From Chamaecyparis obtusa (taxonomy: Eukaryota > Streptophyta > Pinopsida > Cupressales > Cupressaceae): DNA of 64,000 nt. The notes below the pieces were generated by a model. That model had not been told where the DNA came from, did not search any database, and worked only from the letters and a program-made list of their open reading frames with translations. The DNA lies in assembly GCA_027943335.1 (NCBI GenBank), contig BSBK01002080.1:376001-440000 (forward strand). Reading direction: 5' to 3'. Of this stretch, positions 11,570 to 23,152 are shown in pieces (position 1 is the stretch's first letter; each line of letters opens with the position of its first letter). A program made the position numbers and the translations under genes.

Positions 11570-14320
11570 CTATGCACATCATAAATTTTAGTCACCAAGT
11601 ATGCCCTTAAGGCACCTTGCATCCATATGGGATACAAATTTGTTTGGGAGTATGCCTGGGTACATACCCATGCGTCTGGGTACACCCAAGTATGCACCCA
11701 AAGGCACTAGGTGTCATAAAGCTAAAAAAAAAAATACAATTTTTGAGCTTTTTTTTGCATTCAAAAGCCCAATAAAATGCCCCTAAAGCATCATTTCACC
11801 CTATATAAAGATCATTTTTGCTCTCTTCACTTTGTCTTTTCTCATTTAAAATTAAATTGTTGTATTTTTCTCACATCTAACACCTTGGGCAGCTTATCAT
11901 TGCTATCTCTCAAACCCATTAGGGTCTTGTTGATGCGAGTTTTATGACCACTTCAACATGCAAAATTGAATACTTAGTATTCCAAATGAAACACCAAATC
12001 TCCAACTCTCTCTTGAATAAGGAAAATAAGGAAGCTCATATGTTGAACAATGTATATGGATTGTGTGATCAAATGAGACAACCCCAAGTTTCCTTTTAGT
12101 TGTGGACTTTCACTTAGTTGTAATGATGTGATATGTTGGTATCACAAAGGGACTTACGCTGTTCATTCAATGGATTTCAACTACTTCAACCACTTTTAAT
12201 CAAACAAAGTGCAAATAGGCAAGGCTTGAGAAAGCTATTCTACTCCTAGAATGCAAGAAACTGTGAATGTCTTTGTGACTCTACAAGACTTTGTTTTGCC
12301 ATTGACTTCCACCAAGCTAGTGCAATCTCCTAAGGTAAATGTAAGATGTTCAAACTAATACCATTGCATCAACACCATCGATGGATGCATATCAATGTGC
12401 AAGCAATAATCGAAGTAAAGCTCATTAAACTTCCAGTTGACCACGCAAGTTAAACTTACAATCAACAAGCAACTAGTGGTATGGATTAGAAAAATTCCAC
12501 AAAGATTGATTCACAATTACTTTTATCCAAGTAAACTACTTCTATGCAACATTAACAAAATCCTACTCTAAGTGTGAAAATGTAGAAACCATGCAATACT
12601 CCAAAATAACAAAAGTAATCCACCATGAAGACCAATAATGAATTTGAAATTACTTTGGTAGTATTATTGCAACAATCCCTGCAAGTCTCTCCTCCTTCAC
12701 AAATGATTTGAGTTGGCCTTTTATAGAGGTTCCAAAGGCAATGAGTGGCTCTGATTGATCAAGATCAAGGGCCAAGATTATGCCAACAAAGCCCTAAGAT
12801 AAGTACTTGCCACAAGCAATAAATGTTGGACCAATTACATGAAGACACCACCCTGTGGGCCAATAAGAAAATTACATTGCTTTTAAAAGCCATTAAGAAA
12901 ATGGGTTAGGTAGAAGCTTATAGAAGGCACCAGTCAATGGTCCAATGAGAAATTGCCACGTGAGATCACAACAAATCTTCCTTTAGAAGATAATTTCCTT
13001 TGACTTTTTGCCTTTTGGCAAAGTTAATGAATCGAGACATAATATTGCTGAGCTCTTTCATGGGAACACTTGGCATGATTTGACCAGTTGAAGATGAATG
13101 GGTGCCACCTCAGCATGTTTATCTTATAGACTTGATTAATCCTTTGGTGATGAGAAAATATCTCTTGATCCTCAACATTATCAAGTCCTCAATCCATTGT
13201 GATGGCTCATATTTCCAAATTCTTTCATCTTCATGAAGTCTTTCATCCTTTGAAGCTCTTCACCTTGAAACCTTTCCCATTATCATGACTTTGAACTTGC
13301 ACTTGTACTTGAAATCTCGATGTTATCCTGATCCTGATCTTGCATTTGTAGTGTTGATGTAAGTGTTTCATGTGGTTGGATCAGTCCAATTGAACTTGGA
13401 TTTCCTTCGGAAATCCAAGTTTGTATGAGTTTCTCCATTTGCTTGTAGACTTAATTATGATGTTGCACTTGCTCATTTTGATGGCTTGATGAATAACTTG
13501 GGTTTGCATCTTGACTTGATTTTCAACTTGGAAGCCCCTTGCTTGCTTGATGGTTTGAGGTTTTCATGTTGTCCTTAATGTTGAAATCATGTTCACACTT
13601 GAATCATCCAGCCTCGTGTCTCTTCCTCTTGAACTTCAACTCGAGCCTTGCCTTTTTACCTTCATTGATCCTTTACCTTGCAAAACAACATTATATTGTT
13701 AAACCTTAGCATTTTATCTCAAACCACATGGATCAATATTTAAGGAATTAAAACTGTTAATAAAGATATTCAATGAGCACGAATTCAAAATGCAAGACTC
13801 CTATCTAATTTCACAAATCTGATTTTATCAAAAATAAATGAAGATTTCAAAGTTCGATAATCTAGTCACAACCACAATCTTCATGAAAATCTCTGTCAAA
13901 ATGCATCCACAACCTCTCTCATTCAAGGATTGCCCAAAGAGACTAAATTCGCCTTGCTGTGTATGACAAATTCTGAGTATGATGCTTAAATTTGGAAGTG
14001 ATTCAAATCCTAGAAGGCCTGATTTATTCCCAGATTTATGATATTTTGATATATATCTGCAACTCAAATCATTTAGGCTTGATTTCTTATGATAACATCT
14101 GGGCTTGTTTGAATGATTATCCTCAATTTTCAATGCTCTTCAAGTGAATTCGATCTGCTGTCTTCTTTTCAGATTGCAATGATGTTGAAATGAATTGAAT
14201 TCATCTCCTTATATAGGCACCAAGTTAAAGAGGCATGTCTCCATTGCCCTCAAGGCAACTTGCTTAACTTGCATTTGATCACATTTCAATCTCATTCTAA
14301 CTTGGGTGAAAAATCCCATG
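11570..14320. other. Unrecognised repeat-like DNA, possibly part of an LTR element
   Basis: No gene was recognised. At 11640-11700 there are several words like gggtacac and tatgcaccca. A TATA-like ctatataaag at 11801-11810 is followed by a pyrimidine-rich stretch, as at an LTR transcription start, but no matching second LTR or primer site was found. From about 13180 to 13700 words of the form cttgaacttgcacttg recur. Frames here are short. Confidence 0.3.
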
Positions 14321-14329
14321 GAGTTAAGC

Positions 14330-15190
14330 TAAGTCATTGCCCATTTTGAAAATGAAGGCCAAGTTGGGCGAGCATACACTAGTGTATTTTGAAGATTTCA
14401 TTGAGATTGGGCAAGAATATGATGCTCTTTCAGAAATTTGCCCTTCATTGGGCGAAAGACATGTAGATTTTGGAAATCTGCCTGTGATAGGCAAAACTAT
14501 CTTGTCATTTGTGGGTATCTGTCCTAGGTTAGGCTAAAGACATAGGATGCTTTTTGGAATTTTGATGTGGATTGGGCCAGAACACTTTGCCATTTTTGGA
14601 AAAGGCATGGTGATTGGGCAAAGTAAATCGGAAATCTTGATGAGATTGGGTGAAGTTCATATGGTGACTTGTGGAAATTAGATAGAGATTGGGCAAAGAC
14701 ATGCCATTTGGTTTTCGAATTTTACAAGTGGATGGGGCAAAGTCGGATCGGAATTCACTAGCTCATGGGGCAAGGTCCCATGAAGATTTCGGAAATCAAT
14801 GGTTTATGTGGCAAGGCATTTCAAAAATATTAGGTTTATTTGGCAAGTACTTTCGGAAATTCAAGCTTTATGTTGAAAATACTATCGGAAATTCACGCTT
14901 TAAGTGGTAAGTACTTTCAGAAATTGCAGAGGATGTGGCAAATGCCATGAAGACTTTCAGATTTGGCAAAGTCCTCAAAGCGGAAATTTCCCTTGAATTG
15001 AGAAAAATGCAATATGTTCTTTTGGAAATGCCATAAGGAATGGGCAAAAAACCTCATGGGGCTCGGAAATTTCATGCTGATAGGACAAAACACCTCATGG
15101 GGCTGAGGGCGGAATTTTCCCATGAGTTGGGCAAAATCACTTATGATTTTCCCCTGTTCAAATCGAAGTTCATGATGCTTTTCATTGCTT
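14330..15190 (+). repeat. Degenerate short tandem repeats (attgggcaaag / ttcggaaat words)
   Basis: Roughly every 45-65 bp the text returns to a pair of words, one like attgggcaaag and one like tttcggaaatt; examples lie near 14405, 14450, 14630, 14690, 14735, 14795 and 14855. Copies differ by many substitutions, so this is an old array. Short frames in it on both strands are by-products of the repeat. Confidence 0.6.
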
Positions 15191-15714
15191 AGCTTGGTTC
15201 TTGCCTTGCTCAAACTCAATCTTTGCCCATTGAAGTTAAGCTTGTTGTTGAGTGAATTTGATATTTGCCATGGGAATTCAACTTAGCTTGGAGGCTCCAC
15301 ATGCTAACTTATTTGAGTTTGTCAAGCCCACGTTTTCAACAAATAACTAAGTCAACAGTCAACTCAAATCTTCATTCAAACTTTGCAAACTTCACATGCT
15401 ATTCCCTTGATTATTCTCATTCCAACCTCATACTTCCCTTTGGTTGCCTACACAAACTTGATCCAAATTTGATGTTCTTTGATAATGCTTGGATCATTAT
15501 TGAGTTTGATTTTGAACTTGTCAAGCCCTCTCGGGCTTGATCCAATTTACCTCTTTGCCTATGTTTCTCAATCTTAACTTCATTCTTTTCCAAAGATTGT
15601 TTAAGGCTTTTATTTGATGATCAAACTTGAACATTCCCTACTACCTCAAGACCTAGGCCTACCCGAGACTTGGACTTCAAAAATGTTGTCAATCTAGTCT
15701 AAACTAGCACCTAC

Positions 15715-15770
15715 TGACAACAAAAGTGAAAAGAGGGGGTCCCTATTTGCAATGGGCAAAATGGTGTGAA
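15715..15770 (+). other. Purine tract with shared ~30-bp motif, copy 1
   Basis: Contains gtgaaaagagggggtccc followed by tatttgcaatgggc. A near-identical block is at 18398-18432. The aaaagaggggg run would suit a polypurine tract on the + strand, but no LTR starting TG follows immediately and no partner LTR was found. Confidence 0.4.
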
Positions 15771-15779
15771 AAAGTCACA

Positions 15780-16800
15780 TGTAGCACCCATCCAAAAGAA
15801 ATGTTCCCAAACATTTCAATGATATAACTTGTTTAGAACTCAGAATCTTGAATCAACCCTTTTCACCTATCAAACAACTAGGAAATGCACTCAAAATAGA
15901 AGAAACCATGAATTGAGCTAAGAGCCTTCATCCTTGATTACTCACATGTGTGCAAGTGTGTTCATTCCTCACTCAACAAGACCATCAAAAACCTCCTAAG
16001 ATCAATTGTAGTTAGCTATGTACGATATCCATACTTCAAAAACAACCTAGATAGAGCCTTGCTGCCAATCAGGTGTCCATAGCCCTGACAAGGCTATCGT
16101 TGTAATTCCCATGAACATTGCTCTACTGCCAAGCGGGCGTCCATCGCCCTGGTATAAATATTCTCAAACTCCCATAGCCAAGTAATTTCATGATATTTCT
16201 TTCCACTTCATTTTTTCTTATTTTTCCTTTTCTCTTTTGATATTGCACTTTCCTTTTCATATTTTCAAATATTTCATCAATTCTAGTTGCCTTGCAAGCA
16301 ATGAAGGTCCAAGGCCTAGTCAGAATCCAACCAAGGCTTGGACAGCCTTTGTTCAAGTTACCAGCTCCTATACTCAATTCTTGCAAATTTAACCTCTTTA
16401 TTGCTGATCTCAAATCTTTCTTAACTCCTTTCATTACTTTAAATTTTACTTCCTCTCCTCCATTATGCAAATTGGTATTTTGAATTCAGTTTGGTGATTG
16501 TTGTTCCAAGTTTTGGGCAGATATTTTCACTATGTTGGACAAGCCTATCCAAGGCATGGTCGGAATACGACCAGCCTTTGGACAGCCTTGTCCAAGGCTT
16601 GGTCGGGATTCAACCAGCCTTTGGACACTACTCCAAGGCATCCCCATAATTTTATAAGCCTTTCAACTTTCAAACTAATTTTCACTTGCATGCCAATCAC
16701 CTAAAGTTTGCCAACTGATCCATTTTCTCCATTGCTTGATCTCTTCACTTGTAACTCAACTTATCGTCTCCTTTTGGTCAAGTTTTCTTATTAGATTTGA
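15780..16800. repeat. Repeat-rich segment with ccaaggc / ttggacagcc units
   Basis: Two related units lie at 16061-16095 and 16121-16155, each with ctgccaa, a cggg- or caggt-type word, gtccat and gccctg. A TATA-like gtataaatat follows the second, at 16152. At 16308-16350 and 16545-16650 three or more copies of a unit read ccaaggcttggtcgg with accagcctttggacag, and these are partly self-complementary. This style is common in LTR promoters, but the element could not be delimited. Frames on both strands look like artefacts. Confidence 0.4.
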
Positions 16801-16808
16801 TTCAAATC

Positions 16809-18145
16809 TAGTGTTCCATGGGACACGTCACCCCTAAATCCTAGCGTTCCCAAGACATGGGGATGTTGTCCCCAAGTTTCCAGTCGCATCGCCTGTCAAC
16901 CACCATTTGTTGTCGGGAGGTCCTGACGTTCCCGAGACATCGAGGGGGACGCCTAAGCATCCCTTGAGCGCCCTGAGGACGTTTGGGCAGCCCCCGCACC
17001 TGCCACTTTTTTGCATGTGTTTAAAAAACATTTTTTAATTGTTTTTTGGTTCTATTTGAACCCTAAGTGGACTTGGGGCCCATCTAGAAATCTTCCATTT
17101 GCCGATCAATTTAAAATTTTATTAAGTATTGAGTATTCTAATTTCTAATTAGTAATTCAATATTCAAAACTTCAATGTTCATTGTTCATTGTTCAAGTAT
17201 TTACTATTTAGTATTTGGCTAAGTTACCGGGTTTGCACCCTAGACCCTCGAATTGGGTCCGGGTGCGAACCCGGTTCAAGTTCATTTGTGGGTTCAAGCA
17301 GGGTCATGTCCATCCTTGTGGGTTTGCCTGGGTCCACACACCCACGGACTTGAGCGAACCCACAGGGTTGGGCGCGAACCCTGCTCGAACCCAACTCGGG
17401 CCCAGGCAGACCACACGTGAACCAAGGAGGACCATGCACGGACCTGCGCGAACCGGTGAGAACCTGTGGTGTTTAAGAAATAAAGTGGGCCCAAACATAT
17501 TAAAAATACATTTTTTTATTGTTCTAACCCTAAAACGGCCCCATATGAAGCCTTGAAACACACTTTTATCTCACGTTTGCTCTTTCATTTTGCTCTCTCC
17601 ATCTTGCCAGTTTGATGATTGATGAACATTGAACATTGAATCATGTTTCAAACTTTCATGAACTACATTTTCATTTTTTAATTCAGTAAATTTTCATTAG
17701 AATCGTGAACATACTTCAATGATCAAGTATTTACATTTTAATGTTTATCTTTGGCATTTGGCATTGATCAATGATCAAGCATCATACTATGAAATGATTT
17801 AGTATTACAATTCTATATATTTCTCTTATTTTTTTGTATATATAATGCATCACACACACACACACGTACCCATACATACCAAAATACAATTTTTTTTTAA
17901 CGTACCCACGTACCAGGTTCTTGTACCCAAACCTGTCCCCGAACCCGAACTGGTAACTTAGGTATTTGGCATTTGCAATTTTGCAATTTTACTTCTTAAT
18001 AGTCTTATACGTCTTATCATAACTAGCATTTTAAGTACATATGTATAGTATTAGTATATACAAACCCCCCTTGTCGTCCCCAAATTTAGGCCCTTTGTCC
18101 CCATGTCCTCGCTGTCCTCCTGTCCCCGACGGTGGTGTAACTATG
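16809..18145. mobile_element. Outer hAT-like non-autonomous element (nested pair)
   Basis: A GC-richer island with words such as gggacg and gtcccc at both ends (16815-16990 and 18065-18130). Flanking 8-mers are ttcaaatc (16801-16808) and ctcaaatc (18146-18153), one mismatch, as expected for the 8-bp target duplication of hAT transposons. Terminal repeats are weak: the left edge begins tagtgttcc and the right edge, on the minus strand, reads catagttacacc. No transposase is encoded. The inner element at 17219-17961 inserted into it. Confidence 0.45.
17219..17961. mobile_element. Inner hAT-like non-autonomous element with perfect 8-bp target duplication
   Basis: 743 bp. Ends are ctaagttacc and, in inverse, ggtaacttag, a perfect 10-bp terminal inverted repeat. 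The 8-mer gtatttgg occurs directly before (17211-17218) and directly after (17962-17969). An 8-bp duplication with short inverted ends is the signature of the hAT superfamily. The left 250 bp is unusually GC-rich with many gaaccc/gggttc words able to pair with one another; open frames there on both strands are by-products. A (CA)n tract lies at about 17850-17866. No transposase. Confidence 0.75.
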
Positions 18146-18397
18146 CTCAAATCAGACTCCTCGTTGTCTTCATATGAAATGTCATTGTTCACAAAGGAGT
18201 CAAATTGAAATCCACATCAGCCTTCATTCTTCATTGTATCACACTTTTCATTGTATCACACTTCATTTCTCCAAAGATCAAAACTAGAATCTCGCATTAG
18301 CCTCTCGACTCTCGAATCCTCCATGTCAATCTTCACCCAAGGCCTTGATTTAACACCCCTTGCTACACCGCCGCTAAGACCGCCACTCTTACTGCCA

Positions 18398-18432
18398 AGT
18401 GAAAAAGAGGGGGTTCCCCATTTGCAATGGGG
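18398..18432 (+). other. Purine tract with shared ~30-bp motif, copy 2
   Basis: Reads gtgaaaaagagggggttccc and then catttgcaatgggg, almost the same as 15727-15760. Context otherwise unrecognised. Confidence 0.4.
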
Positions 18433-18589
18433 CGTGTGTGTGTTTTACCACACAACAGGTCTCCACTCCAAAACTCCACTAGTTAGTGGGATCTCGTCAT
18501 ATGAAATATTTGATTAATCATTATAATGAGGGGTCTGCGAGTGGAGACCACAATTCAGAACTTAAGACAACTAAAATTATCTCTATTTA

Positions 18590-18784
18590 ATGCCGAATGA
18601 TAAAGATAAAAATTAATTATTTAACTATCAATTGACATTTAATATTTATCTTTATTACTACCATTTTGGCATTTGGCATTGATCAATGATGAAATATCAT
18701 ACTATCAAATGTATTTAGTTTTACAATTCTGTATATTTCTTTGATTTATTTTATCTGTGTATGTGTGTGTGCGTGCGTGTGTAT

Positions 18785-18819
<35 letters not shown>

Positions 18820-18835
18820 CCAGTAACTTAGTCAT
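18590..18835 (+). repeat. Partial second copy of the right part of the inner hAT-like element, with microsatellite
   Basis: The text atttggcatttggcattgat with the following 100 bp repeats 17747-17870, and the segment ends with ccagtaacttag at 18821-18832, the same right terminus. The interior has become a tg/gt then at microsatellite (18755-18819). It is therefore a truncated relative of the element at 17219-17961. Confidence 0.6.
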
Positions 18836-18979
18836 AAATCCACAATATATTCTCAACCTGAAAATTTTAGCACTTCCAACTGTATTTTCATGGAGAATTT
18901 CTGTATATCAAATATCTTAAAAGTTTTGAAATTGATACATTCTATGAATGTCTAAACTTAAATTTTGACATTTTGTATA

Positions 18980-20275
18980 ATTTAACTTGCAACCCCAAAA
19001 ATGGCCCCCTGCTCTACCATACTCAGAAGATGTCCTGCCATCCATCCCTGAAATGCTGCAGAATATAACGAACTGTAGAAGTTATATTTTTATGTTTCTG
19101 TACTGGTTGAGTTTCCTGGTAAAAGATGTGGTCTTTGCAAGACTTCTTGCTTGCTACCCTGACTCTTTAAATAAGGATTCCTGCTTTAGGAATTCCAGTG
19201 GACACACAGTCAGCAAGGATGTGTCTGTTGTAGACAGAAATTTCAAATTAGTCTTATCGTGTGAACAAATTGAGTACTGTCTACTTTGATCCATCCCTGC
19301 AGTCTTAATTCTCATCTTCTGTATTTAATTTCTACTATCTCCATTCATTGTGATTGACTTTCTTATTTCTGCATTTTATTGGTATTTTGTGCAAAGTAGT
19401 AACTTGTTTACATCACTGGTTTTACCTCATGAAAAACCTGGTTATGCAGATAATTAAAAGTAACAATATTGCATTCTTTTTTGGTGAAGCAGTATAACCG
19501 TTGTCCTGTCACTCTGATGCCTGCAAGTGTGGACCAACTAAGGCGGCTGTTCCATGATGCATAATGTCTACCAAGAAGAGAAGAAAGAAACGGACCACTT
19601 TTCAACAAAGCAGACTCCTATGACCACCTGTGCTAGATTTAACCAAATTGTTATGAGCACTATATTTTAACTATGGACGATTCTAAGCTCATTCTGGCAT
19701 AGCAACTGAATACTATCTTCGTCAAAATTAAATATTTGCAGAGCATAAAATGTAAAGACTTATTTTAAGGGTTGTTTCCTTCTTGATAGATATGGTAGTT
19801 AAGTGAGGATATTTTATTAGTAGAGGAGATTTAGAAGTTGGAACTGGCTTCTCTGGGATCCAGGCAGCTCTAATTATTTAGTTCCTGCTGCAGATGTAAA
19901 TTTGCAATTCGCATCTTTATAGCACATTTCTTCAATTGAATAAAGGCCTGATTCTATTCCTTATTAATTTGTAAAAGTTGCATATGATGACAATTATTGA
20001 TCAACATTAGAAAAGTCTTAGACAGATGGGTTTCCAGTTGACTGGCAGATTGCATCTTTTCCATTTGCAATCTTGGGAAGTGCTTTATCATGTTATTCTG
20101 TTTGTGTCTCCACTGCTACAGCTGTGATTAAGTTCTACCTATTGATATGTAATGAGTTAGATTGCTGTCCTCTTTGTAACTCTGCTGTAACGTTGTTGTT
20201 ACAGCTGTTCTATTTTTGACAGTGCTGTAATTCTGATTTAATTTTTCTTTATCCAATAAAATAAAATTATTGATC
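18980..20275 (+). other. Unplaced sequence with gene-like 3' end features
   Basis: A + frame at 18987-19289 begins QPQKWPPALPYSEDV and is not recognised. A second small frame follows an acceptor-like ttggtgaagcag at 19481-19492 and encodes YNRCPVTLMPASVDQLRRLF, HDA and a stop at 19562-19564. This could be a terminal exon of a host or captured gene. Downstream, a long untranslated-looking stretch ends in ccaataaaataaaatt (about 20253-20268), a polyadenylation-signal-like context. A LINE 3' end is an alternative. I cannot name a product. Confidence 0.25.
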
Positions 20276-21018
20276 AACACCATGGTGGAATATCTGAGCT
20301 GCTTGTTTCTACTTTCACGTTGACATATAAAAATATAGTAGCATAGGACGGGGACAGAATGATGTTACCAATGTTTAATCAGCACCGTGGCCATGCCAAG
20401 TCAAATTGGTACGTTGGCTTTGCAAAAGCCCAGTCAAACCTGGAAAAATGGGAAATAACTTATTGAATTAAGCAAGGGTATATTACTTTATAAAGAGTCA
20501 CTGATTTTTGTATAAAAAGTAATGATTTTTCATTTTTGAGTGTTTTAGCTTTACTTTTTTTGGTTTTGAAATCTCAAATTTGCTGTATTTTCCCGACTTT
20601 CCTGTTTTAAACCCATGTGATCGAATTTCACTTACACATTCAGTTTCCTGTGTCAACGCTGGATAAATATAATACCAGTGTATGATACCACATTATAGAG
20701 CGTGTGCAGGGGTGAAAAAAAACTAGTGTCACTGATAGTAACTTTTCTGAATAAAATTCATAACAACAATCTGACCTTTGCTAGCCAAATGTAACACAGC
20801 ACATCTGCTAGACCACTAAATCTAGCCTGTCATGTATTAAGGAATATATTCCTAGGACACAATGTAGAGAAATTTTTTCTCAAGAATCATGTATTGATTC
20901 ACTGACGAACAAGAACTAATATCAAATGCACTGCATGTATAAATTTTGGCATCCAGCTTTGAAGAGATATAGCAGTAAAGATAAAATGGAAACGATTAAA
21001 TTTTGTTAAAGGAATGAA

Positions 21019-21560
21019 CAGTTAACATTGTGGGTTTGGCCTAAGGAAATTAAACTTGTGCCTGCTACCTGGGTTCCTCCATTTAATCACCCTACAATAA
21101 ATGAATTATGGTCTCAAGCCCTTACACATATCTGCTGGGGCATCTGGAAGGAAAAAAGCAATACAATATTCAAAAACAGAAGTAGCTCTTGGAAAGTTGT
21201 GCTCATGAAATTTTTTCAGGTTATACAAGAGAATGTTAATTCATTCCAAATCAAAAGGGCTAAAAACTTCCCCACCTCTATTGAGAAGGAAAGTGCTACC
21301 ATTTAGAACTTACATTCAACTTAAGACTACATAGGTACTCTCAAAATTCAGAACAGAAAATATTAGGTAGACTGCCCCCTCACAAGGGATGGCTAAACTA
21401 TGATGGATCCTCGATAGGAAATCTTGGGCAAGCTGCTTTTGGGCAGGGAAGGTGGGCAGCAGTGCAGGGACGAGAGTACTCAGAACAACAAAGGGGAGTT
21501 CATAGCTGCCTATACAATGAATTTGTGCTTTCAATCCACAAATTATTTTGAAGGGTCAAC
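21019..21560 (+). pseudogene. LINE (non-LTR retrotransposon) 3' remnant with RNase H domain start
   Basis: The frame at 21028-21306 matches the tail of plant LINE ORF2 after the RT zinc-binding region (LWSQALTHICWGIWKEKSN, then TIFKNRSSSWK). After a stop and a shift, another frame at about 21375-21500 reads PPHKGWLNYDGSSIGNLGQA followed by AFG, the start of the RNase H domain found at the end of many plant LINEs, with its first catalytic Asp (YDGS). No upstream RT or endonuclease remains here, as in a 5'-truncated copy. Clearly inactive. Confidence 0.7.
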
Positions 21561-21569
21561 AACTCTTCA

Positions 21570-23152
21570 AGGTTAATCCTAGCCAAAGATTTATATAAAC
21601 CCAACATTGGTGATTGAGAGTATAATGTTCCCTTTGTGGAACATGAGAAGTCAATTAAATTATATCAAACTTAATGACAACTTAATTTAATTATTTAATG
21701 AAGTATTAAAATGACTATATTGGAGCTTAGTGAAAATTAATAAAGTCATTTTAATTTAAAGGAGGAAATAAAGACAGAAAAATAATACCAAGAGACAGGT
21801 AGAGGGAAAATGAAGATGTGTTATTAAAGAACATTGAGAGACTCATTTTTAACATGCTTGGTTATTGTTTTGTTGAAGAATTTTGGGAAGCTTTGGTTTT
21901 CAGTTTTTAAATATCTAAGAATGGAAACCTTTAGGATTTCTGAGTGTTTTGAATAGAAACCCAATTTATCTTTGGAGGTGGATTCATGACGGAGTTCATA
22001 GTTGGACAAATTTGTGAAGTCTTCATTTGAAGGCAAACTTGCAGTAATAGAGGTATTTCATATCTATCCAAAAAATAAGGTTGTAATGATTTATTTTCAT
22101 ATTTAATTTTATCTCTATTTCAGATCGATATTATATGATTTTCAGTATAATCTGTTGGATAAAAAGAAATTAGTTTGCATATAAATTGTTTGCTTAAATT
22201 CTCTTGAAACATTTGAAAAATTTGGAGCAAACATCTATAGGGGGATATTTCAATGGTATCAAAGTTTGATTCTCTTGCCAGCCTATGAAGTTTCATGAGT
22301 AACAGAAGTGCATATGGGTTTGAATAGAGCAATTGCTAGATATATATTTTAACTTCAAATATCTTGCATGTTGTAATATTAGTATTGGCTATATTTGTTT
22401 TGAAGATGGAATGATTTTCTGATTAAATCAAGAGAATACCCATATAAACGTATGAATCCTCGAATAACTCAAATACTTCCAAACATATGTAGCTACCTTA
22501 TATCGGTCCTACCTAAGTGTCTATGAAGTGATTTAGAATAATCATCATATGGTCTGCACAAGGGTCGATTTCTTAAATTGTCTTTAGTATAAAAGGATTT
22601 AGACTGAGAATTATTAAAGTAACAGTGGAGCATATTCTAACATGGCAAGGCTGAGGGACACTTGGAATGATTCTACAAAATGGGGAAGATTAAATTCCAG
22701 AGCATGTCTGAGCTAAGCTAAATTATTAGATAGTAGGAACTTAAAGAAGCTTTGACAACCAAGGAGAAGATTTCAATCAGATCGTATTGAATCAATAATG
22801 TCTTGAACAGATGAAGCAGTATCTTGTTCCTGCATTTCCCATAGGGATATATCTTCTTAAGAAATAATCAAGGCAAAGATACTTAGCAGATGGACATATG
22901 ATTAGAATTATTGGACCTCTCTATTCTTGCCATTGAGTCTTGTCAGTGAATTTGTGGATGTTCGAATGGTTTCTTTCATGTTGCTATACAAAGTGTCAAT
23001 AGTAGAAGAGCGTAAGACCCCGTTAATCTTCCAAATGCGGGAACCGTGGAAAGAGCATAAGACCCCATTATAGTTCTTCATATGAGAAAACCTTGGTGAT
23101 AGGATGTCAAAGTTGAGCATATTTCTTTGGTAGCCAAAGAGTGTTTTCTATG
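21570..23152. other. AT-rich DNA, nothing recognised
   Basis: Only short unrecognised frames on the minus strand (70 codons at most), no splice-like or repeat structure of note. Two similar words (gaagagcgtaagacccc at 23005 and aagagcataagacccc at 23053) form a small duplication. Confidence 0.4.

Noticed and set aside
17215..17561. Several overlapping frames of 66-113 codons on both strands
   Set aside because: They come from GC-rich gggttc/gaaccc text of the hAT-like element with few stop codons. No protein similarity.
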